Shown one piece after another: positions 33,401 to 43,400 of a DNA stretch of 64,000 nucleotides (its first letter is position 1; the number at the start of each line of letters is the position of its first letter). The translations under genes were made by a program, and so were the position numbers. The notes under the pieces were generated by a model that worked only from the letters and a program-made list of their open reading frames with translations, did not search any database and was not told the DNA's origin. Source of the DNA: Actinostola sp. cb2023 (Eukaryota > Cnidaria > Anthozoa > Actiniaria > Actinostolidae); the NCBI GenBank assembly GCA_033675265.1, contig JAUJYZ010000948.1, positions 111,001 through 175,000 of the forward strand, read 5' to 3'.

Positions 33401-34207
33401 TGAACACATACATCGGCATAAAGCATCATGGTGGATGCAAAGGTAACTGCCATGGAACTTCTTTGTGAACTTTTGTAATTTCATGTGAAAAATGTCCAAA
33501 ACCTACCTGAATTTCCAAAGAATTTCCCAGGTTTGTAAAAACAATAATGATTTTAATAATAAGTCCCCATCCCGTAATTTCCCTCCTCTCTTTCCTCCTC
33601 CTCCTCCTTGTTCACAGCATATATTTCTATAGTGGCACTATAATCATGCAATACTCTAAAGTGCTTTTTAAAACAATTGCTTACATACTAGCATATATAT
33701 GTTTTCAAATATTTGTAGGGGCATTGAGATTCAGTGGAATGCACTAGAAATAAATTATTATTATTATTAAATATAATACTAATAATTTAATATTTCTTAT
33801 GTGCATATTAACATTTCGATGACCATTACAAATTATGGAAGCTTTGCAAATGGTCGTCATTTTGTTTGAAAATGAACACTTCGTCGTAGTTTAATTAGTA
33901 GACTTTTTAGTTGTAACACCACTGACCCGACAACCACATGTAACTAAGGCCATGCGTTTCACCAACAGGAACCTCACAGAAGGACCAATCACAACCGTCC
34001 AGGTTTATCCTTTTTTTATCATCACAGCAAATCAACCAACTGAAGACTAAATCCATTACAGTCAAACAGCTTGTAAAAATGATTCGGGATATGGGACTGA
34101 ATATCACACTGCCGAACCAGGACTTCCGAAAGAGATTGGATGTATACCCGATCATCTGTCGTATTTTAAAAATTGCCAACAAGACAACAACGATTGGATG
34201 CCCTTAG
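24357..34207 (+). CDS. FST: Follistatin: signal peptide, follistatin N-terminal domain, three follistatin/Kazal domains
   Basis: Secreted antagonist that wraps and neutralises activin/BMP-type ligands. Exons: alternative first exons 24357-24441 or 27078-27144; 29374-29583; 30688-30900; 32051-32275; 33194-33442; 33969-34207 (TAG at 34205-34207). Every intron is phase 1, so the domain exons are modular. 29374-29583 encodes the six-Cys N-terminal domain with the QCC signature and ends in NCLSCK. 30688-30900, 32051-32275 and 33194-33442 each encode one ten-Cys follistatin domain (CDRGKVCQE...NPVCSNFNVTYRSEC; VCGLDGVTYPSNC; VCGTNGVTYSNVC). The order matches vertebrate follistatin rather than follistatin-like proteins with EF-hands. 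The last exon adds about 78 basic residues (KTKSITVKQLVKMIRDMG) in place of the vertebrate acidic tail and is less certain. If it is skipped, reading on from 33443 gives eight residues and a stop at 33466-33468. Confidence 0.93.
26124..26302. repeat. 90-bp direct duplication ending in poly(G)
   Basis: GGCAACCACAGCATCCTTGA starts at 26124 and 26214; each copy ends GTTCGTGGAGCCAG followed by more than 20 G. It lies in the follistatin first intron. 26340-26430 shares AAAATAACCCCTAA and GGGCGTGGCAACAA with 51247-51303. Confidence 0.85.
27078..27144 (+). CDS. FST: Follistatin candidate first exon 1b (signal peptide)
   Basis: ATG at 27078 encodes 22 residues (MFAKPSCTFLVIWFGLSLPQ), a compact signal peptide, with donor GTAAGA and the same phase 1 end. 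It can replace exon 1a without changing the downstream frame. It lies 2.2 kb closer to the N-terminal domain exon, implying a second promoter. Confidence 0.7.
27469..27750. mobile_element. MITE of the GGTTGCACGAAAGGTGAA family carrying a nested MITE
   Basis: Outer ends GGCCCCGGTTGCACG and TTTTCGTGCAACTGGGGC. Internal arms CTATCCAACGGATAAAA and TTTTATCCGTTGGATAG are as in the 22614-22732 copy. The right half is interrupted by the element at 27557-27686. Confidence 0.85.
27557..27686. mobile_element. 130-bp hAT-type MITE nested in another MITE, 8-bp target duplication
   Basis: The termini TAGGCCTGAGCA and TGCTCAGGCCTA are exact inverted repeats. The 8-bp direct repeat CCTGTGAG flanks them at 27549-27556 and 27687-27694. 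An 8-bp duplication is characteristic of the hAT superfamily. The interior is A/T-homopolymer-rich (AAAAATCCC repeats). Confidence 0.88.
28469..28624. mobile_element. MITE with CACAGGCAGCCCAACCAT ends, full copy
   Basis: CACAGGCAGCCCAACCATTG at the left is complemented by ATATGGTTGGGCTGCCTGTG at the right. Internal ATATTTGTATGCGCGCGTCT and TTTCC-TGGTAGAGCG motifs are shared with the copies at 30014-30129 and 55816-55920. Confidence 0.85.
28735..29340. repeat. Polypyrimidine satellite (CTTCCTTCCTCTCTTC-type) in follistatin intron
   Basis: About 600 bp of CCTT/CTCTT units ending only about 35 bp before the exon at 29374. It may act as an extended polypyrimidine tract for that acceptor. The ORFs on both strands are artefacts. 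Confidence 0.92.
30014..30129. mobile_element. MITE with CACAGGCAGCCCAACCAT ends, second copy
   Basis: ACACAGGCAGCCCAACCATT at the left and ATGTTGGGCTCCCTGTGT at the right. The interior has ATATTTGTATGCACGCGTCT. It lies in the follistatin intron. Confidence 0.8.
31267..31560. repeat. Dispersed repeat related to 9369-9451, followed by TTGCGC-rich inverted segments
   Basis: 31267-31353 is the reverse complement of 9369-9451. It continues into sequence with many TTGCGCAAC/GTTGCAGGTTGCAAAACT inverted pairs (for example TTGCAGGTTGCAAAACTTTG against CAAAGTTTTGTAACCTGCAA). Probably a MITE family with complex terminal structure; intronic in follistatin. Confidence 0.6.
31717..31879. mobile_element. 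MITE with TAGAGTC termini
   Basis: TAGAGTCGGTTTTCGTATGA at the left is complemented by TCATACGAAAAAGACTCTA at the right. The inner arms TACGGTACCGTG/CACGGTACCGTA also pair. It is intronic in follistatin. Confidence 0.8.
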
Positions 34208-34495
34208 CTCACAATTTACTATACACAATGGCTGTGATCAAAACAAACAAATGAGTCATGCTAATCACTATGTAAATACAATAGAAGGTACCTTTGGTAG
34301 CCACTATGCAGTCCATAACTGTGCCTCCGGAGCACATACAGCTCTAACCAGTTTGAAATGAGCTAGTATAAGTTGAGTGGGGTGATAGGGAGGGGATGGG
34401 AGAAAAGTGGAAGAATGAACAATATTTATTTTCTTCTCCTATTTTCTCTCCTCCCCCTCCTGGGTTTCCAAGAAAGCTCTTGAATTGAAGAGCTC

Positions 34496-34611
34496 CCTGC
34501 AAGAATGGAGTAAGTGACTTGTGATCAAAACCCAAATTCTCCTTTGAAATTCAAAGATTCTTGAGGAGAATTTAGATTTTGATTACAAATCACTTACTCC
34601 ATTCTTGCAGG
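34496..34611. mobile_element. 116-bp palindromic MITE
   Basis: CCTGCAAGAATGGAGTAAGT at the left is complemented by ACTTACTCCATTCTTGCAGG at the right, with GATCAAAACCCAAATTCTCC continuing the arm. Confidence 0.8.
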
Positions 34612-34720
34612 GGTTCCCTTCAATTGCAATGTGTAATGCTTCATTACAGCACCCTCAGTAGTAAGTCTTCTCCTTTTCAAGGGATGCTAGACATGTATAA
34701 TGTACATATATATAAGTATA

Positions 34721-34935
34721 CAGCAATATGCAGAAATTCTGATCATTTTGACTAAAATACACATATATCAAAGACCTACTTAAAATTATGGGATGGCTAC
34801 GCTGATATTTTTTTCATAAAGCCTCGCTGGCAGACAACTAGAAAAAAATATCAGCGTATCCATCCCATAATCTAAACTAGGTTTTTGATATATATGTATT
34901 TTAGTCAAAATGATCAGAATTTCTGCATATTGCTG
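34721..34935. mobile_element. Tc1/mariner-type MITE flanked by TA
   Basis: CAGCAATATGCAGAAATTCT at the left and AGAATTTCTGCATATTGCTG at the right. TA dinucleotides lie immediately outside (34719-34720, 34936-34937). The arms extend about 95 bp (including ATGATCAGA and GGGATGG). Confidence 0.8.
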
Positions 34936-35403
34936 TATTATTAATAATATAGTTATATTTCAAAAGAGATGCTAGAATTATTGCATCCAGGTTCAATATT
35001 ATTATTTTGTATTCTAAGGTCATAATATGTACAGTAGCTCAGAGTTTGAGACAACCAAGGTTGAGATAACAGGGTAATCTATTGTACTTGTGTTAATCAT
35101 TGTTCTTGTCACACAAAGTTACAGAAATACTTGCAAAGCATTAACTTTGCACTTTAGATGGACATACACCTACAGTTCATATGTTACACACCAGAATTGA
35201 TCACGTACAGGTGTAGAGGCAGTATTGAGGTCAGTGCCTTACAAGTATGTAATAATAATGTCAGCATTTATATAGCACGTCCCAAAAATCTTGATGCACT
35301 TTACAATCAGAAAAAATATGTAATAATTACGGCAAGAAGTTGTCCTTCAGTAGATATAACTAACTGAATTTGAGTCTAAGTGGAGCCTGCTACTGACGTG
35401 TAT

Positions 35404-35549
35404 TAGAGTGATTGTCATTAACCCGTGAAACAAAGTGTACTAATTAGAGGTGTAATAGTCAGATAAACACAATAGAAAACAAAAGAATTAGAGTGAAGTA
35501 GTGCTAAATACGCTAAAGTGTATTTCACGGGTTTATGAAAACCACTCTA
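35404..35549. mobile_element. MITE with TAGAGTG termini
   Basis: TAGAGTGATTGTCATTAACC / CGGGTTTATGAAAACCACTCTA-type imperfect arms around GTGAAACAAAGTGTAC / GTGTATTTCAC. Related to the element at 35820-35959. Confidence 0.65.
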
Positions 35550-35819
35550 TTGTACATGCACACTAATACGCAGTAACAGGCCCACTTGGACTCACATTTA
35601 ATTAGTAGTAATTGATACTATATGTAAACTTTGATTCCCAGGTCTTAGACAGAGAAGGTGAAATACTGTCTAAATACTGCATCAAAATTCATATTTTATC
35701 TGCATGGTATTTCATTGTACAGTTCAGACTAATAATATATTATATATAAACGTTTGGTATTTAAGTTTAGCAATAATATTATAAACGATGTCCAAAACTT
35801 TGTATTATATATCACAAGA

Positions 35820-35959
35820 TAGAGCGCAATTTAGAAAAGCTTGAAAACTAAATAACTAATTACCGGTAGACTAATGAAACAATAGAAAACAATAGAAATA
35901 GCACTATTTAGCACTATTTAAAGATAGTAGTATTTCACGCTTTTCTAATTTGCACTCTA
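35820..35959. mobile_element. MITE with TAGAGCG/TGCACTCTA termini
   Basis: TAGAGCGCAATTTAGAAAAG at the left and CTTTTCTAATTTGCACTCTA at the right. The interior TAGAAATAGCACTATTTAGC resembles fragments at 4380-4420 and 31925-31975. Confidence 0.7.
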
Positions 35960-36084
35960 GGTGAAACTATATCAATAAAAGTGAAACTATATATTCAATA
36001 TATATTCAATTTATGCTGTTTTTCATAATTCAATGGCATCATTTTGGTGTCTGTATGAAAGTTCACAAGGATTGAGATTGTTGG

Positions 36085-36199
36085 AAGTGTTATTTTATAT
36101 TGCTTTTCATACACAACATCAACAGACTGTTTTATTGGATTTGTGGTCAAAAATATCAAAAGCTTGAGTTATTTTCTTTTGTAGTTCAGAGTCGGTCAT
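36085..36199 (-). pseudogene. Decayed copy of EFCAB2 exon 1
   Basis: The minus strand reads from an ATG at 36199: MTDSELQKKITQAFDIFDHK then SNKTV, closely matching EFCAB2 exon 1 (ELQKKISESFDIFDHE then SNKTV). The match continues into intron-side sequence (GTATGAAAAGCAATA). A short insertion (CTGTT for C) before the donor shifts the frame, and the GG|GT donor context is altered. No copies of exons 2-5 are seen beside it, so it is a broken partial duplication lying 0.6 kb beyond the EFCAB2 stop. Confidence 0.8.
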
Positions 36200-36823
36200 G
36201 TTTCACAATCATGTATAAATTGTGACCCAGATTCAGCAACAATGACACAACGACATGACATTGCAAAGTAATCTGCACAGGTACACGTACACTGTCTCTT
36301 CAATGTCGGGACTTGTGAAGAGCTGTTGTACATGGTATTCACATGTCACTGAATCCTGGCTGTTTTATGCTGTCAGACCGCACTGTGTAACCAAATAATG
36401 ACATACATGTATTTTGATTTTGTTTAGTGTGAACCCTTGTTTACAATGATACTAAGCAGCAATATATCAAAGAAGCTGTAGTCTGCATATTGGATGTTTA
36501 CAATGTATGATTGACACAACGAAGTCTACTCTGTCACCAGTCTCTGTTTTCTTTGTCACGCAATGCTACTCACAAACGTTTTCGACAAAGGAAACGGCTG
36601 AGAAGGGGACTACTTCAATATGGTACCAGTGTCACCTTTCGTTTCTCGCGGTCCGATAGTAATTCATTCAGAGTCTGCAGTACAAACCAGGGCATACAGT
36701 TATGTAAAATGTCTTTAATGTCTATTTAAAGGTTTCTAGCCAGTAATACTAGAGAGAGTTTTTACAAATGATGATTAGCCATCTACAGTTGTTCAGGTAC
36801 AAATTTCTTACAATTCATTGCAT

Positions 36824-37384
36824 TTATGTGTCCTCAACGACCATCATTGCAACAAAGTCCTTGTAGAAAATCACACCCTTTTCTGGATCAACAGCAGCAG
36901 ATAGCATTTCTTCCATCTCTTCCTGTGTGAACGGTTCTCCTGATATAAAGCAACAACTTGTATGAGTCACAATCCTCTACAGCACAATGTATATACATGT
37001 ATGTGATAGCACCCACCCCCAGGGAATTGCTTTGGCACCACCAATTAACGATGTGCACAAATATTTATGCGACTTTGATAAGAAACTGGATGTTCAGGTT
37101 AATACAGGGTTGCTTAATACAGGAGTAAATAAAGGTTGTTCATTAAAACCTGCTAGCAACCAAAAGTACATGTATCCATACAATTGAGGCCCTTTGGATT
37201 CCAAAGGAGAATTTGGATTTTAACTACAAGTCACCAAATGCACGTTATTTATGGATGGATCGCTTCAATTTATTAGCAAATAGTAGAGTCATTTCAAGCA
37301 TTTTTTATTCGGCAAATGGAAATATAGCCTGATTTTCAGGTGGTCCTCCATGGCTCGCTTTCTCCCTCTCCCCGACAGGACAGG

Positions 37385-37482
<98 letters not shown>

Positions 37483-40400
37483 AGAGAGAGCGGAGGACCA
37501 TGGCCCATCTGAAAATCAGGCTAACGGAAATAAATGTGTCAAAGTTTTGAGGCATCGAATGGTGAAAAGGGGGATTTTTGTTGTAAATATGGTGAGAATT
37601 TTATAGACCTTTTGCCTATTTCAAGCATGTACCTTCTTCAGTCATATATTTTGTTAGCTCTTCTGTAGTTAAATAGCCATTTTTATCTTGATCAAGAACA
37701 TCAAAAGCCTTAGAAAGCTGATCTTCAGGGGCAGCTTTATATCTATAAATACAAGAACATGCCATTAATTATCATTATTAAACATTTTACTCACAATCTC
37801 GCATCTGATTGGCTGAGAGCATGCAGTTAATTCTCGATAGCATGTGAACTTGACAGGATAAATCTATTATCTGCTACAGATAATAGATTTATCCTGTCAA
37901 GTTCATTCAAGGCGGGATTCAAGGTCATATAAAGAGTGCAGTGTCATTGCAGGCCATGGCAGCATTAATTATTGACCTGATTATAATTGTGTTCTCACTT
38001 ATACAAAATGTTTAATAAAACAATTATTGAATTCGGTTTTCGCATGATATCGTAAATTATCAAGACCTCGGGTCTGTGTTATCTGCCTCAGCAGTAACAC
38101 AGACCTTGGTCTTGATAATTTACGATTTCATGCTCAACCTCATCCAATAATTGCTTATTACCACCACCAGTTATCATTATGATGATGATTACAGATATCA
38201 GCAGTTATCATTATGATGATGATTACAGATATCAGCAGTTTAATATCATTATGATGATGATTACAGATATCAGCAGTTATCATTATGATGATGATTACAG
38301 ATAGCAGTTATCATTATGATGATGATTACAGATATCAGCAGTTATTTTTTTATTTTTTATTTATATTTTTATTTTTATTTTTTTTAATATTTCTTTATTA
38401 TTTGAAAATATCACTATTTTTTACAATTTCTTGGTAATGCTATAGCTATATATGTATATGAATAAGTTATACAGTATTATAACAATTTTTAAAGAATAAT
38501 ATAAATTGATTTAAATAAATTTCTCCCATTTTTTTAAATGTATATCGAGTTTGTTATTATTTTTCGCGATGCGCGCTTCCATTTGAATCGTTCTCTTACA
38601 AAGAGTTCTAGAAAAGGGTATATGTTATTTAAACGACAGTGAAAAATAGTTTTTTTACCTAGAATTATCAGATGATTTAATAGTAAGAACTGTTCATCAA
38701 TTTCGTATAACCCAAATAGGATATGTTGTGCTTCTTTTATATTAAAGACTATGTCACATCTTTCCAACCATTCGCTCACTCTTGACCAAAAGTTTCGTAC
38801 ATAAATACAATGGCAAAAAAGATGTTCTAAAGTTTCTTCTTCTTCCAGGCAAAAGGAACAGATAGAAGAGTCACAATAGCCAAACTTTTTTAACCTAACA
38901 TTGGTACTAACAATTCTGTGAAGGATTTTATATTGAAATTCTCTGGTGCTAGTGTCTAAAGCAACTTTGAAAGGCAAGGCGTAAATTTCCTTCCAATTAA
39001 GGGTAAGATTTGAAAATAGAACGTTGTATCTATCTTGTGCTGTAGGTTTTTGGTGAAGACTAGATGTCAAGATTTTGTAAAAAAATTTAGAGTTTGTTTT
39101 ATCAATATCAATTTCCTTTGAATTAAACTTAACTTTAAGGTTTCATTTTGTCACGGGCTCTTCGAGATCGTAACTGTTTATTGCTAATATTGATTTTGAC
39201 CAGTCAGGTGGCAAAGCATTGATTAAGGCGAACCAATCTAGAAAGTTATTCGATTTAAGGCCTCTTTCCTTCAAGTCGTTCCAAGACCAGAATTTTCCGT
39301 TCGGTTTTACCATGTCTCTGCAGTTAAATATTCCAATTTTTATGTATTCCAGAAAGTAGCATGACTTATTATTGATTCTTATGTTATCATTATTCCAAAT
39401 AATTTGATCTAAAGTATTCTTAGGTTCTACAATGATATGATTAGAGAAGGGTAGAGCGGTAGACCACAGCGTTAAGCATTCTTTATAAAAGGGTGATAAT
39501 GTTAACAATCTGAGGGTCTTTTGTCTTGAAGTTGCATTTAAGTAGAAATGATTTACCAACCGACTGGAGTAGGCTATCTAAAATTAACATCCAAGGCTGT
39601 TTATCCTCGCAAACACAGTATCGTTTTAAAAAAGAGAGTTTTTGTGCGTTGATAAGGGATTCCAAATCTAACATTTTTAAACCTCCTTGCTCGTAATCTT
39701 GAATCAATACACGTCTTTTTACTTTATCTTTTCCTTTCCAAATAAAATTATAAATAACTGTATTAGCTTCTTTTATTATTTCTTTCGAATTGGGTAGCTG
39801 TGAAGCACGATAGATGAATTTTGATAGAGCAAAGGTTTTAACAATCTGAACTCTACCTAATATCGTTAAATTTCTCCAATTCCAAAAAATTAAGAGTTTT
39901 TCGTACAGATTTTACAATCGAACTTAAATTTAACTTCATGACGTCATTCTTATCATAAGAAAAATAGATGCCGAGAATTTTAATTGGTTTATCTAACTTA
40001 TCGATTCCTAAATTGGTTATTTTCGATGAACCATCACCGAGATTCAATGCTTCTAATTTGCTTCGATTCACTTTTAAGCCTGAAGATTTCCCAAAGCGTT
40101 CTAATATTTCCATTAAAAGAATATAAGAGTCTTTGTCACGAAGAAAAACAGTTAGGTCATCTGCAAAAAGAGAAAGCTTGATTTCCTCCTCCTGAAACTT
40201 AAAACCTTTGATATTCTTGTTATTTCTCAAATAAATGGCTAATAATTCAAGTGCTATGATAAATAGATAGGGAGATAAAGGATCCCCCTGTCTTACCCCT
40301 CTTTCTACCTCAAAAAAGTTTGTGGCAAATCCATTATTTATAACACAGCTTCCTATGTTGTGATACATAGTGTCAACCCACTTTATAAAACTTTCACCAA

Positions 40401-43400
40401 AATTAAAAGCTCGTAAAGATGCTCTTAAAAAATTCCAAGATAGCGTGTCGAAGGCTTTTTCGAAGTCAATAACTATTAATAAACCAGACAAATTATGTTC
40501 CTTAGTATAATACATTACGTCATTAATTAATCGCACATTATCCGCTATTACTCTTCCTTTAACGTACGCGTTTTGATCCCTATGAATTATATGAGGAAGT
40601 ACTGGTTCCAGTCTTAATGCAAGAGCTTTGGTAGCTATTTTCACATCAACGTTGAGTAGCGAGATAGGTCTCCAATTTGTTAAATAAGTTTTGTCTCTGT
40701 CTTTTTTCTCAATAAGTTTGATAACTGCCTGTTTCTGAGAGTTAGAGAGTTCTCCTTTTTCGTAGGATTCGTTCAAACTTTCCACAACTAAATTACCCAC
40801 CAACTGCCAAAAGCATTTGTAAAATTCAGCACTTAGTCCGTCGTTGCCGGGAGTTTTGTTAGTCTTAAAAGTTTGCAAGGATTTAAAACATTCGGAATTT
40901 GAGAGTCTACCTTCACATAAGATTTTTAATTCATTTGTTAATTTTGGAATATTTGAGCTGTTGCAGAATTCAGCCAGATCGTTATTATCATATCCAGGAT
41001 CACTATATAGTCTTGAGTAGTAATTATTTAACTCCTTCATAATCAGATCGGGATTACTTGTAGTTTTACTATTAGTATCCCCCAAGTGAATCTTCCTTAC
41101 GCACGATTTGCTTCGATTGCGGTTTTCTAAGTTTAGAAAAAACTTGTTACTCTTTTCGCCCTTTTCATACCATTTTGTGCGGGAGCGGATAATTGTCCCC
41201 TGTGCAATATAATCAAAGTAGGATTCATATTCAGCTTTCGATAACTCATGATCAAGGTCTTCATGATTCTTTTGCGAAGGCAACTCCTCGAAATTTTTAG
41301 TGCGTACTTTTAATTTCTTTTCTAATTCCGTGATTTTTTTCCGTCGTTCCTTTGCTTTTTCTTTACTATAACTAATTGTAACTTGCCTAATCTTGTACTT
41401 TATTAAGTCCCATAATAATCTTTTGTCCGTGATCTCTTGGAATTCTTCAAGCCATTTTGGAAAAAGACCGGAAATCAATTCATGATATTCTGCATCATCG
41501 GCTAGAGACGCGTTAAATTTCCAGAATGACGGTCCGAAGTTGTATTCTTCAATACTCTTAATTCTTAATGTAATTGCTGAATGGTCTGACCTAATGGACG
41601 GTATAATGTCCACGGAATGAATATCTTCCTGGAGGCAATCACTGATCAACCAAAAATCTAGCCTTCTTTGTATAACAGGTTTTTTTGTCGCCATGTATAT
41701 CGAGAGCTATTTGGATTTCGTATTCTCCAAATGTCGATTAGATCAAGGTTCGCCATCATATCCTTTACCAACTTGACGGACACCTCCTTCAATTTAGGAT
41801 TGCCACCGTGACAGTCAAAATCAATGTCAAAGCACATGTTAAAATCACCTCCTATTATTACTGCCCTATTTGAATCATAATCATTTAATTTACTAGCTAA
41901 AGTTTGGTAAAAGTCTTCTTGTTGTTTTTTCACATCTGGGGCATATATGTTTACCAACAAAATAGGGAAACCCTGCACTATTGCATCAAGAATAATATAC
42001 CGACCATTGGGATCGGTTAATACATTTGAGCATTCAAAATCTAATTCTTTGTTAATAAGAATTAACGTACCTCTACTGTGATTCGTTCCGTGAGAAAAAT
42101 ATACCTTGCCATTCCATTGTGCTTTCCAGACATTTTCAATCTCCTCTGTACTATAAGTTTCTTGCATGAAGACTATGTCAGATTTTTTGTGGTCCAACCA
42201 CGAAAGAATCGCTTGTCTTTTACTAGAAGAACGAAGGCCTCGGACATTTAATGAGAGAAGAGAGCAGTTATCTAATTTCATTGTAGAGCTTATTTATTGA
42301 ACCTATCGCTCTAATACTGCATTGTTTTTCTCTTTTGTTATAGCTTTTTTTAAACAACAAATCTATCTGAAAGCTTATTAGTAATTCCCAAGAGTCAAAA
42401 GTAACTTGTATCTTAATTATTATGCGCATAAGTGATATATTTAAGTTAGGAAAAAGGAAAAAAAGTGAAAAAGCGAAGATAACTTAGTAAAATTCTAAGC
42501 TCAGGTAGTAAATTAAAGTCCTAATTAATTACAGGTCTGTAAACGGTTTTCAGTTAAATCTTCTAAAGCTCTAGCTACCTTAATGAAAATAAAGTGGCCG
42601 TTGTAAATCTTAATCACGTTGTTTTTAGACATGCAGTTTAAGTCTTTAACTTTAAATCAAGAAATCAAAAAAAAAGAGAAACGACTTGTCCGTCAATATA
42701 TAGTTCGTCTGGTTTACTTTTACTAAAGTATGCAGACTTGCCCTCCTGTTTAGCTTGCTTAAACTTCGGGAGCAGCTTCTTTCTTGTCGCCTGAATCGCT
42801 TTGGGAAAATCTTTGAACACTGACATGTTTGAACCCTTTAGTCGATAGGCATGTTTCAGTACTTCTACTGTATCCTGGTAGCGTAGAAACCTGGCTATTA
42901 TTGGCTTCGTACTGTTTCTGCTTTTTCCTAGGCGGTGAATTCTCTGGAATTCGATGCTATCGACATTGGACATTTGCAACTTTTCCTTGAGAACTTGACG
43001 TACCACTTCTTCTGTATTTTCGTGGTCGACTAAGGGAATACCGGTAAAGATTAAGTTTTCTCTCCTGGAGTAGGCTTCCAAGTAATCAATTTTTTTCCTA
43101 AAATCAAATATGTCTTCGCCACACTGATTAGTCTCTGTGCACCGGTCTCTTTCTTGTTCTTCCAGATCCGTGGTGGCTGCTTCTATTCTTTGCTGTCTTT
43201 CTTCTATTGCATCCACTCTCTTGTCAAGATTGCTAAACCGACTTTCGATTGATTCGATATTCTCTGAGATTCTGGCTAGGGTATTCTCCATTTTATCTAA
43301 CTTCCCAAGTTTCTCGAGGATCACCTTCATGTTTGAACTCATTTCGGCCGCCATGTCGAGCGCCTGAAAGACTTCGCCTTCGTCTTCGTCTTCGTCCTCC

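Larger units (their letters stand above)
34208..36823. other. Convergent intergenic region (follistatin 3' end to EFCAB2 3' end)
   Basis: The follistatin and EFCAB2 3' ends face each other here. The space holds four MITEs and the EFCAB2 exon-1 remnant listed separately; no other coding sequence is supported. Confidence 0.6.

Noticed and set aside
33945..34207. Independent small gene at the follistatin 3' end
   Set aside because: The acceptor at 33968 and phase fit the preceding follistatin exon exactly, making a terminal exon the simpler reading.
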